A stretch of DNA of 64,000 bases. It comes from Mansonella perstans (taxonomy: Eukaryota > Nematoda > Chromadorea > Rhabditida > Onchocercidae). Below the pieces are notes generated by a model, which was not told the origin of the DNA, did no database searches, and worked only from the letters and a program-made list of their open reading frames with translations. Each line of letters opens with the position of its first letter. The first letter of the stretch is position 1. Below are positions 1 through 15,100 of this stretch, in pieces. The DNA is taken from NCBI GenBank assembly GCA_037074765.1, contig JBAMDO010000127.1:88858-152857 (forward strand), read 5' to 3'. The translations under genes were made by a program, and so were the position numbers.

Positions 1-62
1 ATGTTGTGGGAAGCCAGTTATCCGATCAAAACAAATGGTTCTAGTTGTCCATATTATTTTAG

Positions 63-2272
63 ATTGCTGTTCAGAAGCGTGCGCGTCTCCGCGATAGTCG
101 AAGCATGAAAAGAATCTTTGGACATAGTGATAAAGACACTTTTCATGGATTCCAGGTCTTTCTTTTTATTCAGCATTTTTTGTTCTGAAGTATAATTTCT
201 GCGTGAACTAAATTTCCTTTTTTCATCGTTTGTATATTGTATCTTGATTTACTGATTACATTTTATGATTCTTTGCCTGTAATGCATACCTGAAGATCCA
301 GGATTTTTTGAGATTTATCGCGGTGGTCAAAATAGACGTCGAGATTCGCTTCAGGTCATTATTATGAAGCTTTGAAGATTATAAGCGGATTAATTGCAGG
401 TGCAAATTGATACTCCTAAAATATTGATTGCTCCATCATTGCAATTCCGAAATCCATTCGAAATAAGACGGGGTAAACTCTTCGAGCAAGTACAGAAAAT
501 GCGAATCAATTTAATGCAACAGCTCAATATGGGACAGATACCAGTATTTGAAGGTGGTCGACCGGGCACCACTATCAAATTGCAACACGCCGGTTTGTTT
601 TGGTTTTTCTAGTATTTTCTTAAGATGAAGTATTTTGTGTTGTATGTACTTTTTTTTTGCAGAGGATTTGCACAATCTTCCTATTAGCCAGATGGGAAAT
701 TATCAGGAATATATCAAGAGCCTTGAATCTGTAGGACGTGGTCCACTTAGAGAAGTTGAACCTCAAGCAATTCGTGTGCACGCATTCGGGAACCCATTTA
801 AAATCGATAAGGTGTTTAATTTTGAGATATTTTTGGGAAAAAGAAAAGCACTATGTGCATTTCAAAATTGAATTATATGCATTTGCAATTCTTGCAGAGT
901 TAGATTCTTCTGTTAGTTAACTTGTATTACAGAAGACTATGACGGTGGATGAAGTGGGTGAAGGAAACTTACTGGGGACTTCTACGAAAGTAGAAACTTC
1001 CAAAAAACGGTTGTCTTCGACTGGTTCAAGTGCTTCAAACACAGATAGCAGTCGCCCACCGCGGCGGAAGGCGGGGCCTTTAGCAGCTGATTCCTTATCT
1101 CGGTGGCGGTAAATGTTTTACATATTCAAATATTTAAGCTCTCTGTATCCTTTAATTTCCGAAATGTTGTGAAGTTTTCTAAATTATTTCGCATGCTCGT
1201 ACTATTTCATCTTTTTCTAAAGTAATGTAGGAATGCATGTTTTCTCAGTTCTAGACGGAGGCGACGAGGTAGCACATCCTCATGTTCATCGATTGCTTCT
1301 TCTTTATCCGATCTCGATTTAACTTCTCTCATTTCCGATCTCTCTGCCGACGATACTCGTAAGTTTGTTGTATCACTTTTATCATTTGTTCCCCGCAACA
1401 GCGTATTCCCTAAATTGGTAAGATGGGTGTGTTTGTTACTCTCCAACATTTGCATTTCTTACTGCATGTCAATCAGTGCTATATGAAAATTCTAGCGCAG
1501 TTAATTGATCTGAATTGGAACCTTGTACTAAATTAAAGAAAATTGGAGAGATTTATTCTCATTGCAGAATTTGGCAGAGCTAAAGATTTATGATCAGATA
1601 AGGATGCATTTCAAAAGTATGTTAATACTTTCAGAAGCAGCTACTGATTTAGGTTGCAAACCGTCTACATCAGGTTTAAACGGTAATGTTTTGTCCAATG
1701 GTGATGTCTATGAAAAATCGCTAAAAAGAGTCTCCACGGCAACGTCTCAGCTTTCACCAGTGGAGAAAAAATCACGTTTAGAAGGTGCATCGCGCTTAGA
1801 CGAGTCGGCATTGAAGGAGAAAAAATTACTTTTGGGCAAATTTGTGAGGAAACTCGTAAACGGTACATGTCGCATAATTTAATTGTCTGACTAATTACAA
1901 ATAGGTTTTTTTCAGCGGGCATGTTTTATTTTTTTCCTTTTTTTTGTCAGCAGGGCAATGTTGGAAGAACTTTAGCACTGGAACAACTTGATTTTGCGCA
2001 TATGCATGGTTAGGTATAGATAGCTATAAAAGGAACGTTACTTCCATTTGATTCATAAATTTGCAAAATAGTAGTAGCAGAATATTTCAGCTGAAAAAGT
2101 GATGTCATTGCAACGTACGGAAATAGAAGATCTTTGTATCGTTGATCGTAGAATATGCTTGCGTTATGCATTACGTGAAGCAAGGCGATTTCGAAGGAAA
2201 GCATTGATAGATCTTATAACCAAACAATTGAACCAGATGCTACCGGATGCTTCTATCAATAAAGATTTATAG
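63..2272 (+). CDS. dic-1: Integrator complex subunit 6 (INTS6/DICE1, C. elegans dic-1), 3' part
   Basis: Nuclear Integrator subunit acting on snRNA 3'-end processing and on promoter-proximal RNA polymerase II attenuation. Eight exons join in phase: 63-155, 400-592, 663-811, 933-1108, 1249-1417, 1568-1855, 1951-2008, 2091-2272 (436 codons with stop). Family landmarks in order: FRNPFEIRRGKLFEQVQKMR, the LPISQMGNYQEY block, then RVHAFGNPFKIDK, which match the conserved post-VWA region of INTS6. A basic, Ser-rich linker follows (SRRRRRGSTSSCSS). The last two exons give LREARRFRRKALIDLITKQL, the C-terminal INTS6/SAGE1/DDX26B domain. The N-terminal VWA domain must lie upstream of the window; I could not place an exon in bases 1-62, which end in an acceptor (TTTTAG). 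Internal splice choices at 1417 and 1855 were made to keep phase; both have GTAAxx donors. Confidence 0.9.
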
Positions 2273-3623
2273 CTTATCATCAAAGACTACTTGAGATTTA
2301 TGTTTAGCTTACAAATGAAAAAGATTTAATGAATGTGAAGGAGGGCTTTCTTTAGCTATGGATTTTAAAGAAAAGTATTGTGTATGTTATAAATTCTATT
2401 TACAACATTAGGAAAGCATTCCATACTTACGAATGTTGTCAACCTCGATGTGATGTTTTCTTTTTCATCAGTGTTTTGTTTCTCATCGATCTCATTAGTT
2501 CACTTATTATTTGTGTTTTGAACTTGAACTTGCATGTACACTGCTATCACGGATATCTTATGCTTGCTCACCAAGGCGGGTGCTTCTTTATCTCTGTCTT
2601 TTGTCAGTGTACCAAATTTGCCTTGTTTAATATATCAGTCAATTTGTATGAGGGATTTTCAGAAACTTCAATCCTTTATTGTATCTTTTCTAGAAAAAAG
2701 AAGCGTGGAAATAACTAATTTTGAGCGAAAATTATAATTGTTTGTATTTCCCTCCTTCGTATTAATCTCTCACTAACTTGAAGAGATTGACAAGGATGAG
2801 GTTTTTAAAAATTTTCTAGCAATCACTTGAATCCCATTAAATGAAGTTTTCAATGTTTGTGTAAAAATTTCATTATCCAGAAGATACATTCCCGGTGATG
2901 AACGATTTATTTGTTGTTGGCCTTAAATACAGTATGCATTTTTAATTTGTGCGATTCCATATAAGTTGTCCAAACATAATGGATTGGCAGTTAGTTGATG
3001 TACTGCGGTAAAAAATGTGAATTATGGAATGTAATATAGCACAAAAATAATTTCTAATTGATCCAGTTGCCTTTGTTCTTCCATAAAGTTGGGGATTCTT
3101 CCCATTAAATCAGCAAAACCATAGCTCATAATACCTAGATAACCGATCTCTTCGATTTCGGAAAGTGTTTGGGGAATTCGAACATGCTAGTTTATCCGTA
3201 AGCAATGGAAGAATCTATTTGGAACTGTACAGATGCAAACCGGTTGCGTACATGAATCTGGGGGATGTTGGAAGTGGCAAAGCTTTCGTTGGATATCAGA
3301 AGTTCCAGTCCAAATATGAGCAAAAGTCTTACTGTTAATCATAAATTCTTAAACTGCTTACCTTGTTACTCTCTGATTCTTGTCAACTATGCTGTCAAGG
3401 ACAGTACAATTGCAGAGATTTCAAGCACTATTAGTGCTATTCGTCGAAAAGCGTATTGACTCAACAATTTTTGGGATATTACTGAGAAAACAAGATGGTT
3501 TTGCCGGAAAATCGACGAATTACATTCATTGCTTGAGATGTCAAAATCAGCGAAATTCAAATGTCATCTATTCATGTCAGCAAAACAAATGCATAACGAG
3601 ATTTTCAACAAGCACGAAAAAAT
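2273..3623. other. Gap between convergent INTS6 and RUVBL2 genes
   Basis: Holds the two 3' UTRs. No complete gene was seen. One stretch at 3132-3338 (+) stays open for 68 codons and reads like protein rather than AT-rich noise (contains LELYRCKPVAYMNLGDVGSG), but it has no good start and no similarity I recognise. It is discussed in the findings. Confidence 0.5.
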
Positions 3624-6686
<3,063 letters not shown>

Positions 6687-7439
6687 CTTTCCCAAAAACA
6701 ACCCTATTCGAATAAATCTCAAAATTATATTTGATCAGAAAATGACAACAATTAGCAAAATAGGACGATTGGAAGGAGGTATAGGAAAACTGGAAGAAGC
6801 ATGAATGACAGGAACGGAGGTTCAGGGAACACGTTTAAATTGCCCGCAATCCTGTTCTGCGTTTTCTACGGCAGTGTAAATTTAATCATGAAATATTGCG
6901 GTCCCACTTACAACGGCAAGTCATTATGCAAATAATTCGTCCTTCTGTTTCGTAATGAGTATAAAGAATCCATTAAACGGTATGATTATTTGCAAATCAG
7001 ACAAATATTATCACTTGTGGAGCATGATAACAGAAAATAAAGAAAGAAAGAATATTAATGAAAACTGCACAATGTCTTAAGAAGTCTTTGAAATGCAATT
7101 TTAAAAAGATTACTGAAAGAAATTGATCATTTGTTGATTAGAAAAAAATTTCACTTTCTCTACTTTCTGCATAGTAAATGATGGTTTTGTTGTTAATAAA
7201 TGATGAAAAGCAGAACAATAATATTTCACGCAGCAATTGAAAAAATTAAACATTGAAGGAGAAGAAAGGAGTGGAGTTGCTGAGAAATTGCTAAAAGTAA
7301 AATTAAAATTTCCAGCATCGATTTAACCTAATTTAAGTGCAAATTCCCTTTTTTCTTTCATTAAACTACATTAACAATAAAATTCGTTGTTATCCGCCAT
7401 AATTATTTATATGTTATGAGATTTGCAGGAAACTTTGAA

Positions 7440-7600
7440 AGAATTCCACCATTTCATTGCGATATATTCCTATACTTATGAAAAAGATTCGTAAATTCAT
7501 TCTACCGCTTCATTGCGATGTATTTCTACATTTATGGAAAAATTTCAAAAATCCATTCCCCTGCTTCATCGCGATGAAAAAAATCCCAGCAATTCAAAAA
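7440..7600 (+). repeat. Degenerate tandem repeat, about 3 copies of roughly 55-60 bp
   Basis: Copies each begin with a variant of CCGCTTCATTGCGATGTATT (first copy CATTTCATTGCGATATATT, third GCTTCATCGCGATGAA) and continue into an A-rich half. No function inferred. Confidence 0.7.
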
Positions 7601-8154
7601 AGAAAAAACCGCGCTCTACAATACCCTGCATTGCTTATAACAAAACTGAGTATCATTCAGTTGTTATGGCAACAGCCAATCAGATTAGAGTGAATTAAAG
7701 TTGATGAGCTGGACGGTTGGGTTATTCATTCATTGTCAGTTTAGGTCGTTGATGGGGTCGGCTGCTTGTGCTGCTACTTGGGCGCATATTTATATGTGCA
7801 TAATTTTGCATCATTTTTGCGTATTCTTTTGTAAGTTTTTAATTATAAAAATTTATTGTTAAAATTTAATTTCTGTTTTGTGTTACTAATTTAAGGCAAT
7901 TTATATATGTTACATGTTTGCTTGGCTTAATCATTTTTTTTTTATGCAATTAGTAATTGAGTAATGTTATTACTGATTACATTATCAGTTAGAATTATTT
8001 TCTTCATGTTTACATATGAATAATTACGTAATGAAATTGAGTGGAAATTTTTCAGATCATCACTTCCACCTATTAATAACAACAAATTATTTTTATGACG
8101 TGGTCCCTGAAATTATCAAGTATCGATCGATTTGTCTGTAGTGCGCGTTGTTGA

Positions 8155-8212
8155 GCTCTCTCTCTCTCTCTCTTTCTTTCCCTCTCTCTCTTTCTCTCTT
8201 TCTCTCTCTCCA
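8155..8212 (+). repeat. Polypyrimidine (TC)n tract
   Basis: Nearly uninterrupted CT/TTTC run of almost 60 bp, about 1 kb upstream of the BET start codon. Such purine/pyrimidine asymmetry can form triplex DNA or bind GAGA-type factors; that role is inference. Confidence 0.85.
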
Positions 8213-9140
8213 TGGTACTTAGAGTGCCTGAACGTAGTGCATGTTGTTGATTGCTCACTGTCGCGTTGTGATAATCGATTTTTTTCTCTACTTCCCTCTT
8301 TCATATCTGTTGTCTTTATTTTAACTCTCTGTTGGTCTATGCATGCATCGTCTTAAAAATATCTCTATGTATGTGATAGCGCGTAGACAAACGCGCGTCG
8401 CGGAAAGCCAATGAGATGCGTGCGTGCGCGAGCGCAAGTAACGTGCTGACGTGTTGATTTCATCATTCCAGATCGATCGATATAACATAATTGTGCTGGG
8501 AAAGATAATGCATGTGGAGGATTTTTCACACGTTTCACGTAACATATGTATTTTAGGTTGCATTATTGGCATAATAACTGTTTGGGAAAGTCATGCGCTT
8601 AAATTTCCATCATTTTCTTAGTCATTGCATATTATAATCACTTGATTTTACCTCTTCAGGCGGAAATGTGCTACAGGGTTTTCTATATTGTATTTTGAAA
8701 CGACTAAAACAAAAGTCTTGTAAATTCTATTATCTGCGATGTAGAAGCATATTGTAATGATGATACTGTGCTTTGTTGGAGATGAATATTTTACAATGTG
8801 GTGTTCGCTATAAGTTGAATCGATGTAAAACTTTTGTACTGGGAGAGATGTGTGCGTGGTTGTAGAAAGTTATGCGACATTAGTCATTTTTACGCAACAT
8901 GTATCGTCGCTTAATTGTTGAGCAAATTCTTTAGAGCATAACTCAATAAATTTGTATCAGCTTTGAATGTAGGAAGTGTGGATATGAGAAACATAAAAGT
9001 TGTGGACGAATCTAGACTTGTGGATTATATTTGATTCTATTATCTTACTTCCTATGGCCGATGTTCTTTTTGTACTGATTAATATAGGGTTCTCTATGTG
9101 ATGTGTGGTATGTCCTACATTATTTGAAGAAATTTCAGAA

Positions 9141-12100
9141 ATGTCTGTTTCTGCGGCCTCAAGCTCAAATGCAAACAGTAGCAGTAATGAGCCAGTAACA
9201 ACTAGTGGCAGCACTCTGGGAGCGTCAGAAAATCCATCTGCATCGGATGAGAAAACATCAGTGGAAATGGAAAACATTCATATAGAGGGGTCGCAAAATG
9301 GAGAAGCCTGTTCGGAGCAGCATGTTGATGATGGAGATAATGACGACACTGCTACTGATATTGGTGCAGCTGCTCCATCAACAAATGGCTGGGAGTCGCC
9401 GCGACAGGTGCATTTTCGTCTTAATGCGCATATTTTGCATGTAATTAAATGCTGGTTTTAGTTTATTACCAGCGTAAGCATCACTGCAAGTATATTTCGT
9501 CAAAGCTAAATCAAATTTTATAGGAAGCAATTAATGGGGTAGTACAGCCGCGTGTGATCCCACCGCCAGGTAAGCCAACACGGCATACAAATCAGTTAGA
9601 ATTCATGTTGAAAGAAGTCCTGAAACCAGCAATGCGTCATAAGCATGCTTGGCCGTTTATGAAACCAGTAGATGCTGTACGTCTAGGATTGCCGGTACGT
9701 ATTCCTTTGTAACTCAAGTTTGACTGTTATTATGTGTTCTGAAGAGGATTCGAAAAAGTTAGAAACCAATAATAATTTTGAATTTTTGAAGGATTATCAC
9801 AAAGTGATCAAGCGTCCAATGGATATGAATACTATCGAAAAGCGCTTGCGCAATTGTTACTACTACTCGGCAAAAGATTGCATGCAAGTAAGTAGGCTCT
9901 TATTTTTGAGCTGGAAACGGTGTGTGCGGAAGGATACTGTTCGGGTCCGAAATAATATCTTCGCGGTATTCTCTTGTCTTTCCCGTTCCAAGTGTTCAAA
10001 AAAAGGATGGGTGAATGTATCGAAAAATTGGTTAGGAAAATGTAGTGGGTTGTTGTGTGCACACAACTGTGTTTCCCTTCCCATTAATTTGAACTTGGAA
10101 ATATTTCCCGCAACGAAATTGTCTTGGGAAAAAGGAATTCCTGTCTCAGTTTCATGTTCTCTAAAGGCAATTTTTCACATTTTGTTTTTTCATCGTGAGG
10201 AGTAGGAAAGTTTCTTTAATCTCCCAGTTTTAACCAATTCTTCTACCGAATGAATTGGATAACTGATAACTTCTCTTCTTTTTAAGGTTGTTTTGAAGTT
10301 TAATGATTACGAGCGGGAAATATTTTCGTATCACTTTTTTGTTTCAAATTTCCTTCAATTAGCACCCTTCGATTTTGATGGGCGCTGTTTAAAAGTCATT
10401 TGCAAAGAGAACATCGCAACGCGAGCATATTTCATAAGTGGTTCGGTTGAAAACGAAAGAAAACGAGGATTATGTGGCATTAATTTCATTTGATTCAACC
10501 ATTTTTTTGGGCTGCTTCATTTCCGTTCACTCCTAAATTTTTGGTGTTTGAACTTAGCTGTGTTCATGTGTTTGTACATTTTTTTTTCATCTAGTTTTTT
10601 TGAGTTGGGGAGATAAATTGGGTTTTTTTTTGTGTGAAAAGTAGTATTTGGAGAAAGAAATTCCTTTTTCCGTAGAATGTTTTACATTATGAGTTATAAT
10701 TATTGATGTGAGAAAAGAGGGAATTTATGGTTTCAAGCTGTCGGCTGGATGCAGGAGCACGATTTTTTCGATTACCAAAAGTTTTGGCAGTATGAGGGGG
10801 CTTTATCATCATACATTCAGTTGATCTTTTTATCTCTTTTTTCATATTTTGTGTTTTTATGCAATTTTTAAGTTACATAACATGTTGTGTTATTGTTATG
10901 CTTTTTCACATGAATTATAGCGACTCTGACTTGATACTGTTCCTTGGTATACGTCAGATGCTGTGACTTGTGCTTCAGAGTAATTGTTTATAACATGTCA
11001 CTGTTTTAATGGGGACTACTGATACTAAACAAGAGTGCGACTACAAATGCATATGAACTCTTTCACAGGGAGGGATTTTATAATCAGAATGAATATATGT
11101 ATATAGATGTGTGATGCCATCTCTTTGTGTAAACTATAAAAGGTGCCGACATGACACTTTCTGTAGCTTACATGTTTGCATTTGAATGAATGAGGAATGT
11201 CAGTCGTTGTTGATTCGAGACAGAAATCCCGACTTACGTAACTCGCGAAAGTATAAAATAGAGATGACATTAAAGTAATGGTCTAAATGAGCTGAAGTAA
11301 AGTTGGCCGATTTATTGACTGGGATCTTGAAACGAGGTTTTTAGATCAGATTTTTTGGGAAAATGAGGGAGAAGAAACCAACATTCATTGCCAATGAGGT
11401 GAGCTAAAATTAGTATAGAATAATACGAATGGTTAATATTTTTTTGCATGCAGTCGCAGTAATGTAGAAGACACTTTAGTCTTTGTGATCTTAGTAATCG
11501 CACGGTTAAACCTGTGCTATCATTTATTTAACATGCATGGTTTTTTTTTTTTGTTTTTTGTTTTGCAAGTCTAGCACTTTAGGTAGAGAAATGCGATTAG
11601 TTCCCCTTCCGCAGAAATCTGGGATATGATCTTAATTTCATATATGTATAAATGTAAATGCTGTACTTGTTCTCTTTGTTTCCGAAGACTTGTTCTTTAT
11701 TCTGTTGCGAAGGACATGCGGAATAAGTAGGTTGAAAAGGAATAGAAGCGGAAAGGTTTGGACTTCTTTGTTTCGGTTATCATAAATTTCGCTGTTCTGG
11801 AGCTTTCCTGTGCTGTTGTAGCTTATGGCTTTTTGCGATGAGTGTGAAATATAATTGAAATCCTTCCTTGGAATTCTTCCTCTGATAGCAAATGTATGTA
11901 AAAAAATTTAACTGTATAAGATTGGAAGTGGAACTATCTTTCTTTCTATTCAGTGTTGTTATCTTTAGTTTTGAGAATATTGCTTTGGTGACGGACCGGT
12001 ATAGATCATAATATAATATGGATAAACGAAGTATTGGGGAAGAGGAAGGAAGGCGGATTAAAAGAGAATTCTAAAATTCTGGTTAACATTTCTTTCAATT

Positions 12101-15100
12101 TCATATACTTAATTGTTATCACTGAAAATTTATGAATTACGGTCAAGAATTAGGAATGAGATTCAAGCGCAGAATAGCCTCATCTTTGGCCTTTCAGATT
12201 CCAGTCTGAGTTCCCCGTTTCTCTATGCTGCTTAGTGTTCTTTTGTGAGTTCTTCTTTTGAAATCCCTTTCTTGAAGTAAGGCCTTTAAATATGCAGTTA
12301 TGCATCAGACCTTTCTGGATTACGAATTTTTGAGAGAAAACATGTGTGCCTTTATGAATATATGCAGTTTAATTTGTACAGTTTGTTGTGTATGCTTGGG
12401 AGTGGATGGGAATTGTTGCAGCTTAAATATTTGTTATGCAAAAACTGTTGCCACTTTAAAGCTTGAAATAGCTAGCAGCTAAGCGCGGTTCTCTTTGTTC
12501 AGGACGTTATGACAATGTTCAACAATTGCTACACGTACAACCCTCCTGAGTACGGGGTTTATATGATGGCGAAGAACCTGGAACAGTACATTCTCACCAA
12601 ACTCGCAGCGATGCCCCCGGAAGTAAGGCTTTTTAATTGTTCACTAGATCTGTTTTTGCTAGCTTTCAGGATTTTGAGTCCATTTTTTCCAACTGCTACA
12701 AATTCAACCAAAACGAGGACGACGTATCACTTATGTGCAAGAATGTGGAAAATTTGTACAGAGAAAAAATGAAACTTCTGCCGCCTCAGGTATTTCTGAA
12801 ACTTTCACACTGTGCGATACATTCGGTATCCCATGGGTTTGTGAATGTTTTTTTTTTTTTTTTTTTTTTTTATTTTTTGCAGCTAGAATTTATTTGTGTT
12901 ACCCTGATATCCTTGACTTTTTTTCAGGAAGTGGAAATACCACGTCCAACAGCTAAACGAGCTACTGGTAAGGCGAAAAAGTCAACTGGTCGTGTTGCAG
13001 TTGTTAAAGGAGGTAGATTGTTCTTAAATTTACATTAAGACAATTGCAAGTTATATCTTGTATTTGATAGTTCATGAGTTTCAATTTCAGGGAGTCGTGA
13101 ATCGTCTGTATCTGTACAACGTGGTGCTGCTGATAGCTCATCGATTTTTGATGCTGCAGGCAGTGGAGCCATCCATGCATCTGCAGCAGCTACTGTAGAC
13201 GATGTTCATCCAACGTCATCGCAAGCTCCTGTTCAGCCTGTTCTTCCTTCGAAGGTTTCTTTGTTTCTCTGAAGAATTTTCCGCTGACATTATTGGTGTC
13301 AGTTCCAATTTTGTTTGATGAATTTCGCAGCTGAGGAAGACATTTCAGTGTTTCTTGACAAGTGGAACGTAGTTTTAGGTTCAGAAAGGTGTCAAACGGA
13401 AGGCAGACACAACAACATCATTTGGTGATGATGTCGTTAGTGCAAAAATTGCAACTCGTCGAGAATCTGGACGACCACCTAAAAAGCCAAATTACTTTAT
13501 TGACTATAATCAGTTGAAGCCACGTTTTAAAGGCAAACAAACGGAGCAGATGAAATTTTGTCAGCGTCTCGTTAATGAATTATTTACGAAGGTAAATACA
13601 ACAGATTGTGTTGTTTGGGATGAAGTATTTCCGAAGAATTGCTGCTGCTCTTTTCTAGAATAGTGTGGACAGTATTGTTCGTCGCAGTATTGAATTTAAG
13701 AATTTTTTTTTAGTGTAAAAAAACTGGAAGATATTTTTTAACAGTGTTGATGATTGCTAGTTTTTCTCAGTGATATTCTATTATAGCAGTTCGTTTTTTT
13801 TTTTTTTTTTTTTTTGACTATTTAGATTGCAGTGTAACATCCCTTTGTTTGCTCTTACTTGAACACTTTTTTTTTTAGAAGTGTAAATCGTTTACTTGGC
13901 CATTTCTCGAACCAGTGGATGTCGAGGGTTTAAAGTTGGAAGATTATTATGATATAGTGAAGAATCCAATGGATTTGGGAACGATTAGGTAATGGAATTT
14001 TGATTTGAAATGTCAGCATATCTACAAATAACGCATATTTTGGCCTTTCCTTTGTATGATTTAAGATTATAATAATGTGCGAGATAATCGTTTAAGTTGG
14101 AGGGAGGTTTTTAAATATTGGTTTCTGTACTGCGTTTTTGAATTCTTTCCCTGTAACGCATGTAGCAGATTAGTCATTTTGTGTTTTTGCCTTTATTTTC
14201 ATAAAAAACTTCGTGAGCAAACAATAGTTTTAAGAAGGAAGTTGGATGCTAAGCAGTATGCTACGCCAGAAGAGCTACGGGCCGATGTTATGTTGGTTTG
14301 TGAGAACTGCTACAAATACAATCCCACATCGGATCCTATCCATCAGCATGGTCGAGCTCTTCAGGTTACTTAATAACTTGGATTTTTTTTTTCAAAAAAC
14401 GGATTTTTTTTTGATTGTGGAAGAAGCATTTTCAGAAGTATTTCGAGGACAAATGGCGCCAAATGCCTGAGGAATCAGTAATAGTTGACGAGGGGACAAC
14501 GGCAGCACAGGTGGTTGCAGGAGTACTTCCTGCACCAATAAGTCACGTCACACCACCAGGTCATGTGATCACGTCTGCCTCCGCAATAATCAAGGATGAC
14601 TCATTAGTGTCTGGTCTTCCTCTTGTACCACTGGATGTTTCATCAGGTGTTATTGACAGTGATGAACATATTGATCTCATTTTACTTGCTTTGCAAACTG
14701 AAACTGCCAAATGTCAGGAAAAAATATCTGAACTCCAGCGTCATTCTCAGGAAATTTTGTCATTGAGGTTTGATTTTTTCTTTTTGATTCATAGAATATA
14801 AGTCAAGTCATATAACGGGGATGCAAAGAATGTAGCTTAATTAGCATAATAGTATTTGAGACTGTTGCGACTCTTACTGTTTGTAGTGGTGATTCTGATA
14901 TATTATAGGCTGAAACGAAGAGAGGCTCAAGCAAATCATCTGCCGGTCCCGGTTCTTTCGGCAGCCACTGTAGGCACTCTTCAGTCTTTGGTTTCAACGC
15001 AGTTTTCCTTTGTTGCCGGTAGCCCAACGCCGACGATGAAGCCATCCGTCACATATCCAGCCAGCAGTGGTGCTGCATCCGTGTCACGTAAAAAACCTGG

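Larger units (their letters stand above)
6687..9138. promoter_or_regulatory. Divergent intergenic region between RUVBL2 and BET
   Basis: About 2.4 kb between two head-to-head genes. It holds a degenerate tandem repeat (7440-7600), a polypyrimidine tract (8155-8212) and, at 8375-8460, the most CpG-rich stretch noticed in the window (repeated CGCG, TGCGTGCGCG) with a CCAAT-type box (AGCCAATGAG) near 8405. This is a good candidate for the BET promoter. No coding region was recognised. Confidence 0.5.

Noticed and set aside
2380..2737. Two overlapping frames of 112 and 67 codons after INTS6
   Set aside because: Low-complexity composition, overlap in different frames, and location in the INTS6 3' UTR.
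12503..12789. Reading the two 120-nt BET exons as consecutive constitutive exons
   Set aside because: In-frame inclusion of both would duplicate the bromodomain BC loop and helix C, which does not fit a bromodomain fold; mutual exclusion is more likely.
14803..15045. Minus-strand frame beginning [12 protein letters not shown]
   Set aside because: Shadow of the BET exon at 14909-15587 on the opposite strand.
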